NCBI GenBank assembly: GCA_021234155.1
Contig: JAJEKV010000103.1
Span: 3,226,001 to 3,290,000 of the forward strand
Reading direction: 5' to 3'
DNA from: Isoetes taiwanensis
Taxonomy: Eukaryota > Streptophyta > Lycopodiopsida > Isoetales > Isoetaceae
DNA: 64,000 nt
Shown: one piece after another, positions 27,661 through 40,392 of the stretch
Numbering within the stretch: position 1 is the first letter of the stretch
Layout: each line of letters opens with the position of its first letter
Position numbers and translations under genes: made by a program
Notes under the pieces: generated by a model
The model's database searches: none
Told to the model about the DNA's origin: nothing
The model's input: only the letters and a program-made list of their open reading frames with translations

Positions 27661-28479
27661 AATTCACGCTGGCCATGGCTATGCCTTGGAATCCGTGCGG
27701 AATGGCAAGGGCTCCTACACACTAGAAGAAAAAAAAAATAAACCAGAGCATAAGTCTGTCTAGCATCGCCTCAAACCTTTGCCAAAGCCTCAAACCATTT
27801 CTCAAAGCCTCAAGCAACAACGGCCTCACTCAGCCCGCAATAGAATCGGCTGAACACCTACAACAGAATCGGTTGAACACTTGCATATTTAATGGGAGCC
27901 AGGAATACCCTAACAACCTCCAGGCCAATCTCAAAGCTTCCATACAGCGGCATCCAGCACATCCCAAACCTCTTGCACCCTTTTGCCAATGCTGCGGACC
28001 TCTGGAGAACTCAGGGCTGGAAAACCACACCCACCAAATATACATAGAATGTCATACACCAAGAATTCAACAAATATGATGGCATAATGATCTAAACAAT
28101 AAAGGAAGGGACAAATGGAAGGAATGAGTCAAAACAAATAGGAGCCAATGGACTACAAAGGTCAAAGGAGTAACCAAAACGAATAAAACAAATGATACTG
28201 GAATACTAAATGAAAAGAAAGAATTGAGACAATTATCTGAACATGAGAGATGAACCAGTCTCGGAGCCTAAGGAGTTAAACAACAAAACCCAAAAAGATT
28301 TAACTTTTTGAACTCAAAAGAACCAATAAGCAAGGAGAAAGGACAAAAAAAGGTGCAAACAAAACAAGGACTAGAAAAAATGAGAGCGGGGACAAGGCGT
28401 TTTATGGACTAAATTGTTGTGCAAAAAATCGCTAGGAACCTATTAAAGAGCAAATAGAAACATTAGGATGGACCATATC
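27661..28479. other. Intergenic, no gene recognised
   Basis: Sequence between repeat copies A and B. Short repeats such as AGAATCGG.TGAACAC occur at about 27842-27880. No supported gene. Confidence 0.55.
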
Positions 28480-30663
28480 TTGGACTATCAAATGCACTTC
28501 GGATTGCCAACATCGAGAATCTACCACACATAATGCAACATAGAGCAATTACACTCGGAGAAAACCTCGAGACCAAAGTTAATAGAGTTGATAACAGCAC
28601 TAGGGGCTTGGGCGGAATGCCATGGAGCCATGGAGTATATGGGAATAAAGAAACAAGAAAAAACAGAGGTAATGGAAAAGAATGGAAGTCTTACGACAAA
28701 TAGAATGGTGCAAGCACTAGGACCAAAACGAAAAAACAAGCACTTAAGAATGAACCAAATATGTCAAAAATAAATTAGCAAATAAAGACACCATAACTTG
28801 ACAAATAAGGCCAATAATCTTCCAGTCAAATACAATATTCATGCAAGATCACACGCTTGCCAATATGTTTGGTATGACCACTTTGTGTCCTTCATTTGAT
28901 ATCCCATAACCAAATATTATAGGTACAAATCCTATGTTTGTTAGATTTTAGTCCTCTGGAAATAGCTGTGCTCTAATTACCCCTGGAGCTTCATGAGAGC
29001 ACCACCCATTTGTCTAGTTGAATGCATTGTCTCATAAAGGTACGTACTATAGTTACCTTTTTTTTCTTGAATGAGTGTTTTAGTGATTTTGGACATGCCG
29101 ATGTGCCGATCTTTCTTAAAAAATATTGAAAGTATGTTTACCAGGCTTCCAATCCATCATCATGGTCATTATAATCACATTCGAAGTACAAGATGAACAA
29201 ATACATTCCAGAAACTCCATGGCCTAGTGTATGTGCTATCGAGGATCTCTGGGCATCTGTCTCCTGGGGAAAGCAACTCACATGGAATTCCGAATGCCAG
29301 AAGACCAACGGATTGGTCATGGTGTATGACAGACGACCCTAAAAATACGACCGACGATTCGGCGAATATGGGAGAATGAAATTAGAAAACAGAATTACAC
29401 ATGCATGAAGCGTGAGGAAACGTTATACATGCAACTCTATAAGAATGATGGTCCCTTGGAGAACAAACCATGCAAACGCTCTTCTCGCTTCGACGTAATG
29501 GTCACCTGCCAAGCTATGTAGATTACTTTGTTAATCGAAAAATAAATGCATGACCTAGAACCAACGGACTTGAAATATGTAGATGACACCACTAAGGTGC
29601 CATATAAAATGGGTAAAAGAATAAAATCCAAAGGCATCAATTTAAATGTTAAAAATGGACATGAGGGATCATTGCATAAAGTGCTACAAGATCATGGAAC
29701 ACAAAATTTATTGCTATAAATGGACACGACGGACAAAAAATAGAAGTACACCATCGATGGAACAACAATAAACAAAGGTGAAACCACCCTACATTGATGC
29801 CAGCTTACGTCTCTCTCTCAAAATTTGGACGATGGCAGTTATTGTAAATTTATGATTCTAATTTATGCCAAATATTGAAGTTAATCTATCCCTACGTGTG
29901 GCAGGATGGTTAAATACAAGGTATCATGTCTCAGAGAACAAATTAGTGCGTGGGAGCTATTTGCTGCTAAGGCATTTCACAAAGTCCTCTTCAACGGAAT
30001 GTTTGACAAAATGTTGTTACGAATAAAGAATGAACATGGGACAACAAGTATTAAATGCTCATTTAGTGCAAAGAAACTTGGTCTGAGTCCAATCTGTATC
30101 TTGTTTGATTGACCGTGAACACTTTGAAATTAACTGGAGGGCAGTAAAGAACTGTGAAACAACTACTAGGTTATTTGAAAATATTTGCAATGTCAATAGA
30201 GGAAGCAGTTCAAATTATCAAAGTAAAAGGGGCTGGAGACAACATGTGTCTTAGTGGATCTATCTGAGATGAAGGATTTTGTTATTGTTACACAGCTCTA
30301 CCATACTGGGAGGATCTTCTGTATACAAGGTATTTCTGATGAAAATGCGAGCTCTTAATTCCCAGATAACTCTTTTGCAACATATGCAAAATGCAAGAGC
30401 ACTAAAGTTTCCACTACAGCCTCTTTTAATGGCAAAATAGCCACGTAAGCCACACCATCTTCTCATAACATCAAAGAAGGATATGGATGGTGAATCTGGC
30501 AGGACTAGAATGCAGATGCAGTTGTGGCACTTCCAGGTCTCTTTCGCTTCTGTCTTAGAGATAATTTAGTTTTAGACTACCACCCGCAATTCCTTTCAGA
30601 CGAGCCTTTGCAGCAACGACATCCCGGACGGACATGTTTTCGATTGAATGTAAAATTCCTAAA

Positions 30664-31440
30664 GGATGCTGACTTTTAGGAAGGCTGTAAGAACATTTGA
30701 ACAACTGCCTTCAATTGATGTCGAGGCATGGCTGGCATATTGGATGCAATTGCGACGGTCAAAGGCTTTACCAAGCAGTGGGGCCGAGAGTCTGCAGTAG
30801 CAGATCGCACTTTACTGGACACCTTGTATCAAAACTTGCTCCATTCTCGACAGGGACTCCTTCCAGGTATTCATGATCGAGATATTCTGGCACAAATCCA
30901 AGCATTAGAGGAGGAGCAAATCCAGCATGCAAAGACGAAGGCAGGTCTATAATGGTTTCGTGATGGAGACTGTTGTACAGGCTTCTTTTTCCGTGTGGCT
31001 AAGAGGTGTTGCATGACATCGACTATGTCCTCATTCTTTTGCTAGATGCCTTGGTGCTAACAGAATCAACAAAACTCAAACAACATCTGCATAATCACTT
31101 TCAGACTTTTTTCGCTGACATTTTTCGCTGACATCTTCCCTTTCAGTCAGAAATGCGAGATGCAGTTTTGTCTAGGATCTCATCTCTGACGAGCAGCATA
31201 TAATCAATAGAGGCGGCTATGGCAGCTGATGATTTAGGCTTGGCAGTAATTGAACTGAAAAGAGGCAAATGCCCAGGTTTGGATGTTTTGCCAATTGAGT
31301 TCTTCCAGGAGTATTGGAAATGGCTGGAGCCATATGTGTATGATGATTTCTGTGACTTTCGGTAGTCCTCTGCTTTGAATAGAATTCTAAAGACAGGTGC
31401 CATCTCACTCATCCCCAAGGTCAAAGATCCTCAGACTATT
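30664..31440 (+). mobile_element. LINE ORF2 linker and RT start, decayed (in copy B)
   Basis: Duplicate of 24528-25340, with the same IQALEEEQIQHAKTKAGL and ELKRGKCPGLDVLPIEFF phrases. It has extra stops (for example TAG after DFR) and a truncated 3' end. Confidence 0.78.
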
Positions 31441-31909
31441 TCAAACTGGCGACCTATCACCTTATTGTCATCTGTATATTCATCGTTTTTTAGCATGTGC
31501 AATATCAACCATGAGATCTAATGGAAATTATATTACCAAGATAAAAGCAGCAAAGTTACAGGTGTCTAGCATGGCAACTAGGGTAACCTTGTCTGGTCTG
31601 AATCCAAAATAACACAAGGCCTTCCTTATGTCAATACTGTTGAGAATATGACCAATCACTAGTAGTAATTTGACAAACTTTTTTCAAGTAACCATGCGTA
31701 GCAATTCCATACAAATATGTTGGGCTCATTTATGTCTCGAAGACAAGACATGCTGCGGGGAGAGCTCTGCATCTGCCATACTTTGCGTTAAAAGGACACT
31801 AAGTTGTCTACCTTTCTCTATTCTAATGATAACTTGAGCATGCATGCACTTACCTCTTGCAGCCTTCTTCAATATCAAAATCTTGATGTTCTTCCTACAG
31901 AAAGACGCT

Positions 31910-32310
31910 AGAGCACAGTTGGCTCAATTAGTAACAAAAAGCTAAGTGTAATCCTTTAACAATTCCTATATACGATTTTAGAAACCCACGAAATGCGGAC
32001 CAAAATTTTGGCTAAATCTATGACTTCCTAACAAAGAGCGAGCAAGCCTCGCATGCAGGCAGTACGCGAGCGAGACAGGCGAGCGAGCGCAGGCGGGCAG
32101 GTACGCGAGCGGGCGAGGCGAGCGTACGGCAGAGCACGCATTGGCGAGCAGAGCGTAGCAGGCATGCAGGCAGCGAGCATGCATGCATGCAGCATGCATG
32201 CAGGCAGACATCATGCCACGTTAGCAACATCCATGAGGACATATGGCGGTCCCCCAGAGACTTGAACACAAGATCTCTTAACTCCTAACCCATTGGCGCA
32301 AAAAAATAAG
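31910..32310 (-). mobile_element. Probable SINE or tRNA-derived repeat (in copy B)
   Basis: Same tRNA-like ends as at 25849-26142, including the B-box-like GTTCAAGTCTC on the minus strand. Its internal simple repeat is a GC-rich GCGAGC/GCAGGC/GCATGC mixture (32049-32217) rather than GACA units. Confidence 0.45.
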
Positions 32311-33822
32311 AAAAAGAAAAAAGAAAAAAAAAAAGAAAAAGAAAAAAAAAAGAACACTTCTTGGATCTTCGACTTTGCAACGCCAATATGGAAAATCAAA
32401 TGCCAAATATGCAGTTATTCTAGATTCATCATGTAGCTCAGCAGATATTCAAATGATCACATATGTGTTCTTAGAGAAATGATATCTAATTTTTTCTAGT
32501 GTCAAACACTTAGAGCTGATTCTTTTGTAAGTTCTTTTCCATTTTGCGTGCTTTGGTGCAGCAATAGTTCATGAACTGTAGTATGGAGATTATCTGTGGC
32601 TTTGATATTGGCCACGGCATTCCATATCGTGGTCTGGCCTGGGCCATAGATGGAGGACAACAGCCTTGGTTTCTGCTTCTGCTATATGCTGCAAAAGAGA
32701 AACAAAATGAGAAATGGCAAGATTTATTAAAACCCCTTTCTAAAGAGAAACCATCTTTCGGTTCTAATTATTGAATTTGCAGTTGTAGTTTAATGACTAT
32801 AATCAGCGATGCTTTAGGTACCAAATCACAAAAGTTGTTTGAGATGCAAAAGCCGAGGCCCAGAAATATCTAAAGGCATTCAAAATTTAGCAGTCAAACT
32901 TTAACACCCACTTTTGCAAATGTTGACAATAAAGATGTATTACTATCGCTCACAGTGTTGAATATTTCCATCTAGCCCAGCTCTGCAGGATCCCTGCAAT
33001 TGTTCAGCAAAAGTAAATAGTCAGGAAAAACAAAGAAGCACATGGAGACAAGATATACGTCCTTCAAACTCTCTCTACTAGCTACTAACTAAATAATGCA
33101 ATAGTACTTCTGCCACTGGTCAAAAATTAGAGACAATAATTATAATTGCAGCAACTGTTGCAACGACATTCTTCTGGGACATCATAACACTAGGTGATTC
33201 AAACATGCAAGAAAAATGAGAAGAATCAGTAAGAACCACATCTCTAAATGCAAAGTCTAATCTTCATAATGGTGAGATCGGGATAGATTCGGTGTTCATC
33301 TTCTTTAGTATTGCCTTTGCCTTTTCCCGTCTAGGCATTTTTACAGCTTTAAGTGTCCAACATTGCTGGGCTTTTCGCTAGAATTAAGTTCAAAATTTAA
33401 TAAAGATATGTTTTAGAGCTTCTTAGTTGGCATATATGGTCATATAATGAAAGTTTTGAATTGTTCTTATAAAATATTTCTTTATTGAGCTTAAAGGAGA
33501 AGTTTTAAAATGTTCATAGCGATCGTCTTGCATTTATCATGTAGGTATGATAGCCTCGCAATACAAGACACGAGTCGGCACACAAATTCATCTATTTAGT
33601 TCTCATTGGAGCTCTTGCACTTTGTCCAAATTGACAGTCCACTCTTGGATACCATGGAACTTTCTCATTCCATAATGCATATTTTCAATTATGATTATTA
33701 AATTTGACATTGGTTGATGATTTCTTGTAGATGGACATCAATGATGCCTTTAGTTAGGATAACGGTCAAGGTTCTATATAGATACATCATCTATTAGACA
33801 TTCCTGCAAATGGGGGATTATA

Positions 33823-33950
33823 CAAGTCAATGCTTCTCATATTAAGTGCATTGTTGGTAGGGAAAAGTACGGTATCTTTTGAGATAATCACAACATAAAG
33901 CGCATTGTTGGTGGGGAAAAATAAGGTATCTTTTGAGATAATCACAACAC
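33823..33950. repeat. Two-copy tandem repeat, about 60 bases each
   Basis: A phrase with GCATTGTTGGTGGGGAAAA and TATCTTTTGAGATAATCAC occurs twice in a row with small changes. Confidence 0.7.
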
Positions 33951-35154
33951 TGCCAAATTGGCATATAGTTGAGAAAATTGACATGCAATTTGGCTTATTT
34001 CAAACTTTTAGATGGAGATAAGCTGTTTTTGGCCATAAATAAATGTGTTGTAACAATCCATGCTGTAGCATCGTATACAACACTTTCTAACTTTGCATAC
34101 ATGCATTTTATTAACTTAAACTTTATGCATGATAACGTTGCACACACCAGTGCATGCAATACAATTCCACGCAACTTGATGGTGAATGTTTAGGATTTAT
34201 TGATTTCATTTTGAACGACAAAAGTTGAAAGGATAGGCAAGCTTGCATATTCTGATACCTCACTATTTTCACTTTCAATCACCGCATCTTTCCCTCAAAA
34301 TATAGTTATTAATCACAATCACGAATAAGCGTGAAAAGCAATTCAAAGAAAATAAAAATAACATTACAACTTCATTACAACATAAAATGTTAAAAATGAA
34401 AAAATTTTGTGCTTATAGACTATGCCAAATACCTCCACCTTACATCAGCATCACACAATACAATCATAAACCCAAAGATAGAAGAAAGATCTTTTATGTG
34501 CCTCCTTGATAGCAACTTTCACAAGCATGTGCTCTGTTAAATTCAGAACAGTTATATTAAGAAAAGGGTGCATCAAGAACATACCATCTTTTAATGAAAT
34601 ACTCCCTCAGATGCTCCGAATAAGTCACATGCAAAAGAGTTCTTTCTGTAGTATTTGCAAGGGATAAAATTTCTCAACAATAAATGAATAAATCACTCTA
34701 CACTATTCATATGCTAAACTTTAACTGAATAGATGATGTCATACCATATAAGTATCAACAGTAAATCAAAGCCATTAAGGGCCTTCTGTATTATGAATTG
34801 CCATTCAGACTTTATACAACCTTACATTTTATGATGCCGCCAAGGTTAAAGCAGGTCATTGCTCGTGATCCGGGATCATCTAATGAATGCTATAAATGGC
34901 CCCTTATCCGATCTTCAAAAACTGAATGGGCCTAAGGATTCCATCTTCCTAAAGAAACCTTTTTCAGAACTTAGAATCTGTGTATACAATAGGGACACAT
35001 GAATCGACTTTTCAGAATTTACACCTCACATTCTTTAATTGAAACAAATCCGAGCACATAACGCATCTATCTTCCACAAAACAAGGCAAGAAGCAGCAGA
35101 AATAACAAAAGATTCATTTCGAATATTTCAAGATTTTCAGACTCAATAACATGA

Positions 35155-35499
35155 TTATGCATGCCTAAGGGCCATGAGCGTAAGCAAGGGAATGATGTTC
35201 TGGCCTAACTTTTGTGGGTGTGAGCCAGTGAAAAGAATATGAATGGCCAATCCAAGATAAGAAACTTTATTTCTTACATGATTGGTTCTGAGGACAATGA
35301 GCAAAGCAATGGATCCCCAAACGCCTGCAACGGTTGGAATTTTAGTAAGAACTATAGCGGCTAAGAATATGGCAAGCGACTGCCGTGCATATTTGTCACA
35401 CCATGAGGTGGAGGAACAAACCAAAGAGAAATACCTATTACAAAAGAAATGGCTAGGGTTTTGAAACAGCTCCTTACCATGGGTGTGGTGCTGGAACAT
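35155..35499 (-). other. Exon-like segment of a possible membrane protein
   Basis: The minus strand is open for 114 codons and contains two hydrophobic stretches (SLAIFLAAIVLTKIPTVAGV and VWGSIALLIVLR). Splice-like sites are present inside (ACCGTTGCAG/G and AT/GTAAGAAAT), so only part may be coding. I do not recognise the family and found no flanking exons. Confidence 0.22.
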
Positions 35500-35929
35500 G
35501 CTTTTCTGATGGTGTCAGAATTGGTATAGCAGCTTCCCCAACTGAAGTGACGGCGCTCTGCAAATCATTTTTCACAAGACTGAAGTCGCAACACAAAAGC
35601 CCATCGATTATGCATTGCTGGATATAGGTAATACACAATTTGAATGGAGAACCAGGTTTTAATGCCTAGAGAAAAAGTCGAGTTAATGACCTATCTTAGA
35701 ATGGATTTTAAAGCTGCAGAGCTGAGCAAAGCATTTAATCAAAAGAAAGCAAAAGGATATGAGCTTTTAACCTTAATATCAACAGGAATGATAATCAAAG
35801 AAATCAGGAGAGAGTTTTGGACGATAGATAAGACCATGACATTGACACAGAAATATGGTTTCCTAAGGTTTTTCACTTTCCAGGTTACTAGGCATTGATT
35901 GGTTATCAGTTCTTGCTTCACTTAGGAAT

Positions 35930-36770
35930 GGTTCGTTGTCCCAATTATCACCAGCTACATAAATATTTGCCAACATCACATGGACAGCACCACATGGACA
36001 GAAGCTTTTTCTAGATCCAACTGTCTAATGCACTTGGCAGACAAATTGTATAGAATTTATTGTTTCATACATGGCAGGCACCAAGAAAGGTTGTCCATAC
36101 ATGGGTAATGCATCTGGAAGATAACGTCCTCTGTTTACAATTGTACCAGGCCTCATTCACCAAGGCTAGATGGCTGCACATTGAGAGAATGCTAACAAAC
36201 ATAACTCTGTCTCGTTCCTGTTCTTGTTCTTTCTGGTGCAACATATGTTTGAAGGTCTCTATAACCTTTTTCCAATATCTTGTGCAAATGCTCACTTAGG
36301 GCATTGCAGAGGACTCTATCATGGCTAGAATATTTTAAAAAACAGTGCATGCATTAGAAACATTGCCACACTTTGTATACATGAATTAGTGGAGTGCCTA
36401 CTGCAATATCCATATCAAATCTCCCACGTATTGTCTCACTATGGAACCCCTTACCCTCTTCAAATGGAGCCAGTCCAGCATACGCATACAAAATATCAGG
36501 CACAAGTATACTTATCTGGCTTCATACCAAAGTCAATTGCATTTCCTTATAAAGGTTGTATGTGCAGAGATAGTTACATTCCAGGCCACTAAATCTCTGG
36601 TAGAAAGGTTGTAAGAAGTTCTTAGCAATTCTCGTATACCACATTTGCTGTGTGCTATGGCCATGAACCAAACCTTTTAGTGTGCCTGCGCATCCCAAAC
36701 CACAAAATTGTAATTTTGGATCTACAAGAATGGTATACAGAATTGCATGCCAGCACTTGTGCGGCTAACC
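35930..36770 (-). pseudogene. PPR (pentatricopeptide repeat) pseudogene
   Basis: In shifting minus-strand frames: NLSTRDLVAWNVTISAHT (about 36605), GMKPDKYTCA (about 36525), GKGFHSETI (about 36440), FVSILSMCSHLALVNEA (about 36220-36165) and KASVHVVLS (about 35980). These follow the order of repeats in plant organellar RNA-binding PPR proteins. At least three frameshifts and several stops make it non-functional. No DYW or E domain was found. It lies about 0.5 kb upstream of the F-box gene in the opposite orientation. Confidence 0.8.
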
Positions 36771-37213
36771 GGAATATGAAAATGGTTTTGAGTGTAACGT
36801 GCCATATAAGAGAAAGAATGCCTATTTAGAATCAAGGCATCCTAAGTGTATATGGTGGCTATTTTATTCCTAGCTTGGAACCATGCACTGCAGAACTTAA
36901 AAAGACATAACCAGCTTTAAAAACGTCAGTAGAATAAAAAGTCGAACAGCACAATTGTTCAATAAGTACAACAATAAAGCAGGTGGCTATCCAATAGTCT
37001 ATCATCAATAATTACTAATCCGAAACGTAGAGAGCATACCTTAGTAGAAGAATCAGGTCTTTCTTTATTCTTGCGAAATTACAATCCAGCTTCCTGGCAA
37101 TCTAAAGACAGTTTCACAATCTAAAGAAGAAGCGGGGAGAAGAAAATAGCAATGTAGGTTTCCGAGAAACAGAAAAGGCTTGTAAAAGGTAGGTTTTGAA
37201 AGGCACCTTTTGT

Positions 37214-37228
37214 GGCATTTTAAATAAG
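37214..37228 (+). promoter_or_regulatory. Possible TATA element of the F-box gene
   Basis: CATTTTAAATAAGG lies about 45 bases before the ATG. This would leave a very short leader, so the true promoter may be elsewhere. Confidence 0.25.
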
Positions 37229-37268
37229 GACGGCTTTAGATCATTTTCCTGGCAGCAATATCGTAGCC

Positions 37269-39047
37269 ATGGAGTGTCTCGCTTTCGGATGTCGAACATT
37301 CTGGAGAGCCCTACAGTTGATCCCACCGGAGCAAATGAGGATAAGGAATCGTAGTAGATTCAAAGCATATGTACTGCGTAATTCTATAGAGGATCCTGAT
37401 ATTTATGATAAGGTTGTTTTTGAGATAGAACCATTTTCAGATAGAGTTGTGCTGGTGGATCCCTATCGAGGGAATTTAATAGTAGCCTCTGCGGAGGCAT
37501 GTTGCCAGATTCCCATGGATACATTAAGGCAAGGATCTCCGGCACTAGTGGAAGTTTATGATGATATTTATACCCGAAAGAAAGTTGAAGGACTTGAGGA
37601 AGAATATCATCCGAGAGGGATTGAGGCATTTGAGTATCATAGGCAAGTGCGCAAGCCCACAAGTACTAATGAGGCATCATTGTTTCAAGTCTCCAACTAT
37701 ACTCAATATGGGGTTCTAAGTGCCTGCTTTTCTCCCTCCCTCAAACAACTTAGAATTATTCATATGGTCCAGCCATATGACTACTCTGATGTCTACATCA
37801 GTTACACAAATAGTGATGACGTGGTTTTCTTTCTTACCTATGTCCATCAAGCCAGAGATTCATGCATTCAACCTATGACTTTCCTTCGCCAATATCATGA
37901 TCTCCCGAGCAGTAGAAGCCCACGCTTTCGTCTTAGACATGATGCTTGCTCAACCACAGTTGTGGAGTTCACATGTGGTTACCAAAAAAAATGGAGCCAA
38001 GCTTGGAAGTCAAGTTTGTACTTCAATGGGGAGGGTTTGCAAGGTCCTACGCACGTGCACCCGATAGAGACGAGGAAAAGAATCTTGGCAATTCCTAAAC
38101 AGTATTTGGATCCTAGTATATGGGCACATCTACCTGAGGAAATATTTCCTCTTATACTAGCACACCTTCCACTCGTCAGCATGTTCCGTGCTAGACTAGT
38201 GTCCAAACATTGGAACAACATGTTGACAAGCCCTCATTTTCCACATAATCATGATCATGAGCAATGGATCATCTTTCGTCCCTTTGATCAACCATCTGAC
38301 ATGAAGAAAGATCTAGTCACGTATCATCCATCTTCTGAGAATCTATACCATGGGCATGAATCAAATGCTCCTTGTTATGAAAATCGTGCTTGGTGTCCTT
38401 CTTCAGGACTTGTGTTTAAATTTCCTATCCGATCCATGCTTCCGTCTCTTATACCTCCAGATGATCCAGTATTCTTGGGTAGAAAAAACAGAAACTATGA
38501 TGTACATGATATTCTAGAAACTCAATTGGCAATTGAGTATAAAGAGCAAGTGTTATACATCAAATTAGAGGCTTTACGACAAAATAACGAGCTTGTGCTA
38601 AAATTTCAAGGACCTTGGTGCGGAAAGGCAAATCTTCAATTTTTGGATGTTTATGAGTGGAACGAGAAACTCGTTTTGGTAGCTACTTTGTTACTAAATG
38701 GCAAGATGAAATGGTTGCGCATATGGCATCGTGAGAAGGCTAGTGATACCAGAAACTGGGTTCAAATAGCAAACCTAGACTCAGGGTCTAGAATGTGGCG
38801 AGATTTGATGGTGGATAGTGACTTAAATGGTATTCACATTGAGGGAAACATCTGTGGATGTTATGTGGTCTTCACTTGCTGGACCAATAGTCATTTACAA
38901 TCAAGATATCTAGATGCCATTCCACCTATTGCCTTTGACCTTTCAAAGAATTGTTGGCAAATGATGGAGACCCGTTTATCTCTTCATTATGTTTACAACT
39001 TCACGTATAGGCCAAGATTTAAAGCTTTGTTAAATAAAAAAAGATGA
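37269..39047 (+). CDS. F-box protein with a long N-terminal region
   Basis: Uninterrupted 592-codon ORF without introns, starting in a good context (GCCATGG). The F-box is central, at about residues 283-325 (IWAHLPEEIFPLILAHLPLVSMFRARLVSKHWN), with the Leu-Pro start, hydrophobic core and V.K.W pattern that contacts SKP1. F-boxes usually sit near the N terminus. Here about 280 residues precede it with no domain I can name. The C-terminal part (about 440-592; FLDVYEWNEKLVLVATLL, WVQIANLDSGSRMW) resembles the beta-propeller-like C region of plant F-box proteins. The likely role is substrate recognition in an SCF ubiquitin ligase. Neighbours are repeats and the PPR pseudogene. Confidence 0.8.
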   Translation: MECLAFGCRTFWRALQLIPPEQMRIRNRSRFKAYVLRNSIEDPDIYDKVVFEIEPFSDRVVLVDPYRGNLIVASAEACCQIPMDTLRQGSPALVEVYDDIYTRKKVEGLEEEYHPRGIEAFEYHRQVRKPTSTNEASLFQVSNYTQYGVLSACFSPSLKQLRIIHMVQPYDYSDVYISYTNSDDVVFFLTYVHQARDSCIQPMTFLRQYHDLPSSRSPRFRLRHDACSTTVVEFTCGYQKKWSQAWKSSLYFNGEGLQGPTHVHPIETRKRILAIPKQYLDPSIWAHLPEEIFPLILAHLPLVSMFRARLVSKHWNNMLTSPHFPHNHDHEQWIIFRPFDQPSDMKKDLVTYHPSSENLYHGHESNAPCYENRAWCPSSGLVFKFPIRSMLPSLIPPDDPVFLGRKNRNYDVHDILETQLAIEYKEQVLYIKLEALRQNNELVLKFQGPWCGKANLQFLDVYEWNEKLVLVATLLLNGKMKWLRIWHREKASDTRNWVQIANLDSGSRMWRDLMVDSDLNGIHIEGNICGCYVVFTCWTNSHLQSRYLDAIPPIAFDLSKNCWQMMETRLSLHYVYNFTYRPRFKALLNKKR

Positions 39048-39509
39048 CGATGTTATGACACTTAGGAATGCTATGTTGGATGCAACCTACACAATTTTTT
39101 GTTCTGGGAGCAGAAGCAATCTATATCCCAAGGTGTCATTTCTGATATAAGATCTACACATTGGGTGCAACCACTATATGTATCATAAATCTTTACTTTA
39201 TGTGCCACTAGACCTACTTGATTTCCAATGATACTGTTATCATTGCCATGCCTATATTATTATGTGATGTATTTTTAACATTTTTGGCCTACTCTCTGGA
39301 TCAATTCATTAGCCAAAGAGTGGGTTTTATCATATCTGAAGATTTGATGGTTGTGGGTATGGCTTTTGGCATTGCACATTCTATTTGTATATTAAACCAA
39401 AAAATCAAAACAACATGTAAAAAGCATACAATGTTCTTTTGACTAATACAATTTAGCTTCTTCAACGGTTAATTCAATGGCTCATATCTTTATCCAAACA
39501 TACAGACAT

Positions 39510-39652
39510 TATCTTTTGGAGAGAGCATCTAATAATATCTCATGGCTAAAAAAAATTATTATCTTACTAGTTATGGTGCCTATCTTTTGGAGAGAGCATC
39601 TAATTATATCTCATGGCTAAAAAAAATTATTATCTTACTAGTTATGGTGCCT
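39510..39652. repeat. Two-copy tandem repeat, about 71 bases each
   Basis: TATCTTTTGGAGAGAGCATC through TTACTAGTTATGGTGCC occurs twice in a row with one or two differences. Confidence 0.9.
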
Positions 39653-40392
39653 GCACAATTTGGCAACATGTAAATGTTGGTAATAACAGTAGAGTACAAC
39701 AATCTTAAAGCATCCAACAAACTCTTGAATATGGACTTAGTAATTTGGGGCAAACATATGCTTGAACGTGGAAGGATGATGCATATTTTCGTGTCTTTAA
39801 CTTCTGCATCTTCATTCACATTAAGTTGTTTTGCTTTCATTTGTCTAGCTCCTCTTCTATTCTATTCTTCCAAATCGTTGTCCCAAATTTATCTGCATCA
39901 ATATAATGAAGACCATTGCATAACATCTTCATAAAAGCCATGCGTGTATAATGAGTAGCGCTTTGAATGTCTAGGAACGTGTCCATGGCATTACAGGATG
40001 TAAAAGCCTAGGAACACGTGTAGAAACATGTACCTCTGGCAAGATGTCAAGTGTAATTTAAGTTCTTATGATGTTCTAGCTGTGCATATTATTAGTATGT
40101 CAAAAAAATAGCTAGCTCAATTGATTGTCCAAATCATAGAACAAATTGCGAGCATAGCAAGACTACAATGTCAATCTAGAAATAACTCTAGTCACTTGAT
40201 ATAGGTGTACCAAAGAAATATTGCCATTAAGACAAAAGAAGTTGCAACATTGGCAAAAAATGCCGTGGGCCAACTCACAGTATAAAAATCTATTCCCAAC
40301 ACATTGTCCACATTTGCTACTAGATAGATATATGTTGTCATAGCAATGCTCAATACAATGCTCCGTATATGTTGTGTGCCATGTTGTTTGCT

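Larger units (their letters stand above)
28480..33222 (+). repeat. Segmental repeat, copy B (left part)
   Basis: From 29695 onward it matches copy A. From 28480 to 30660 most of it also matches, in reverse, 60220-59800, 52690-51636 and 46374-45886. Degenerate LINE-like coding text is present (EQISAWELFAAKAFHK, 29906-30112). Differences from copy A include a 33-base insertion near 31110, an 87-base deletion near 31480 and a replaced simple-repeat core at 32049-32217. Confidence 0.9.
33223..40392. other. Gene-bearing block present only in repeat copy B
   Basis: Copy A runs directly from ...AAAATGAGA to CAAAATTGC (about 27028). Copy B has 7.17 kb between these two phrases, with AGA at both junctions. 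The block carries the F-box gene, the PPR pseudogene and an exon-like membrane segment. Confidence 0.8.
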
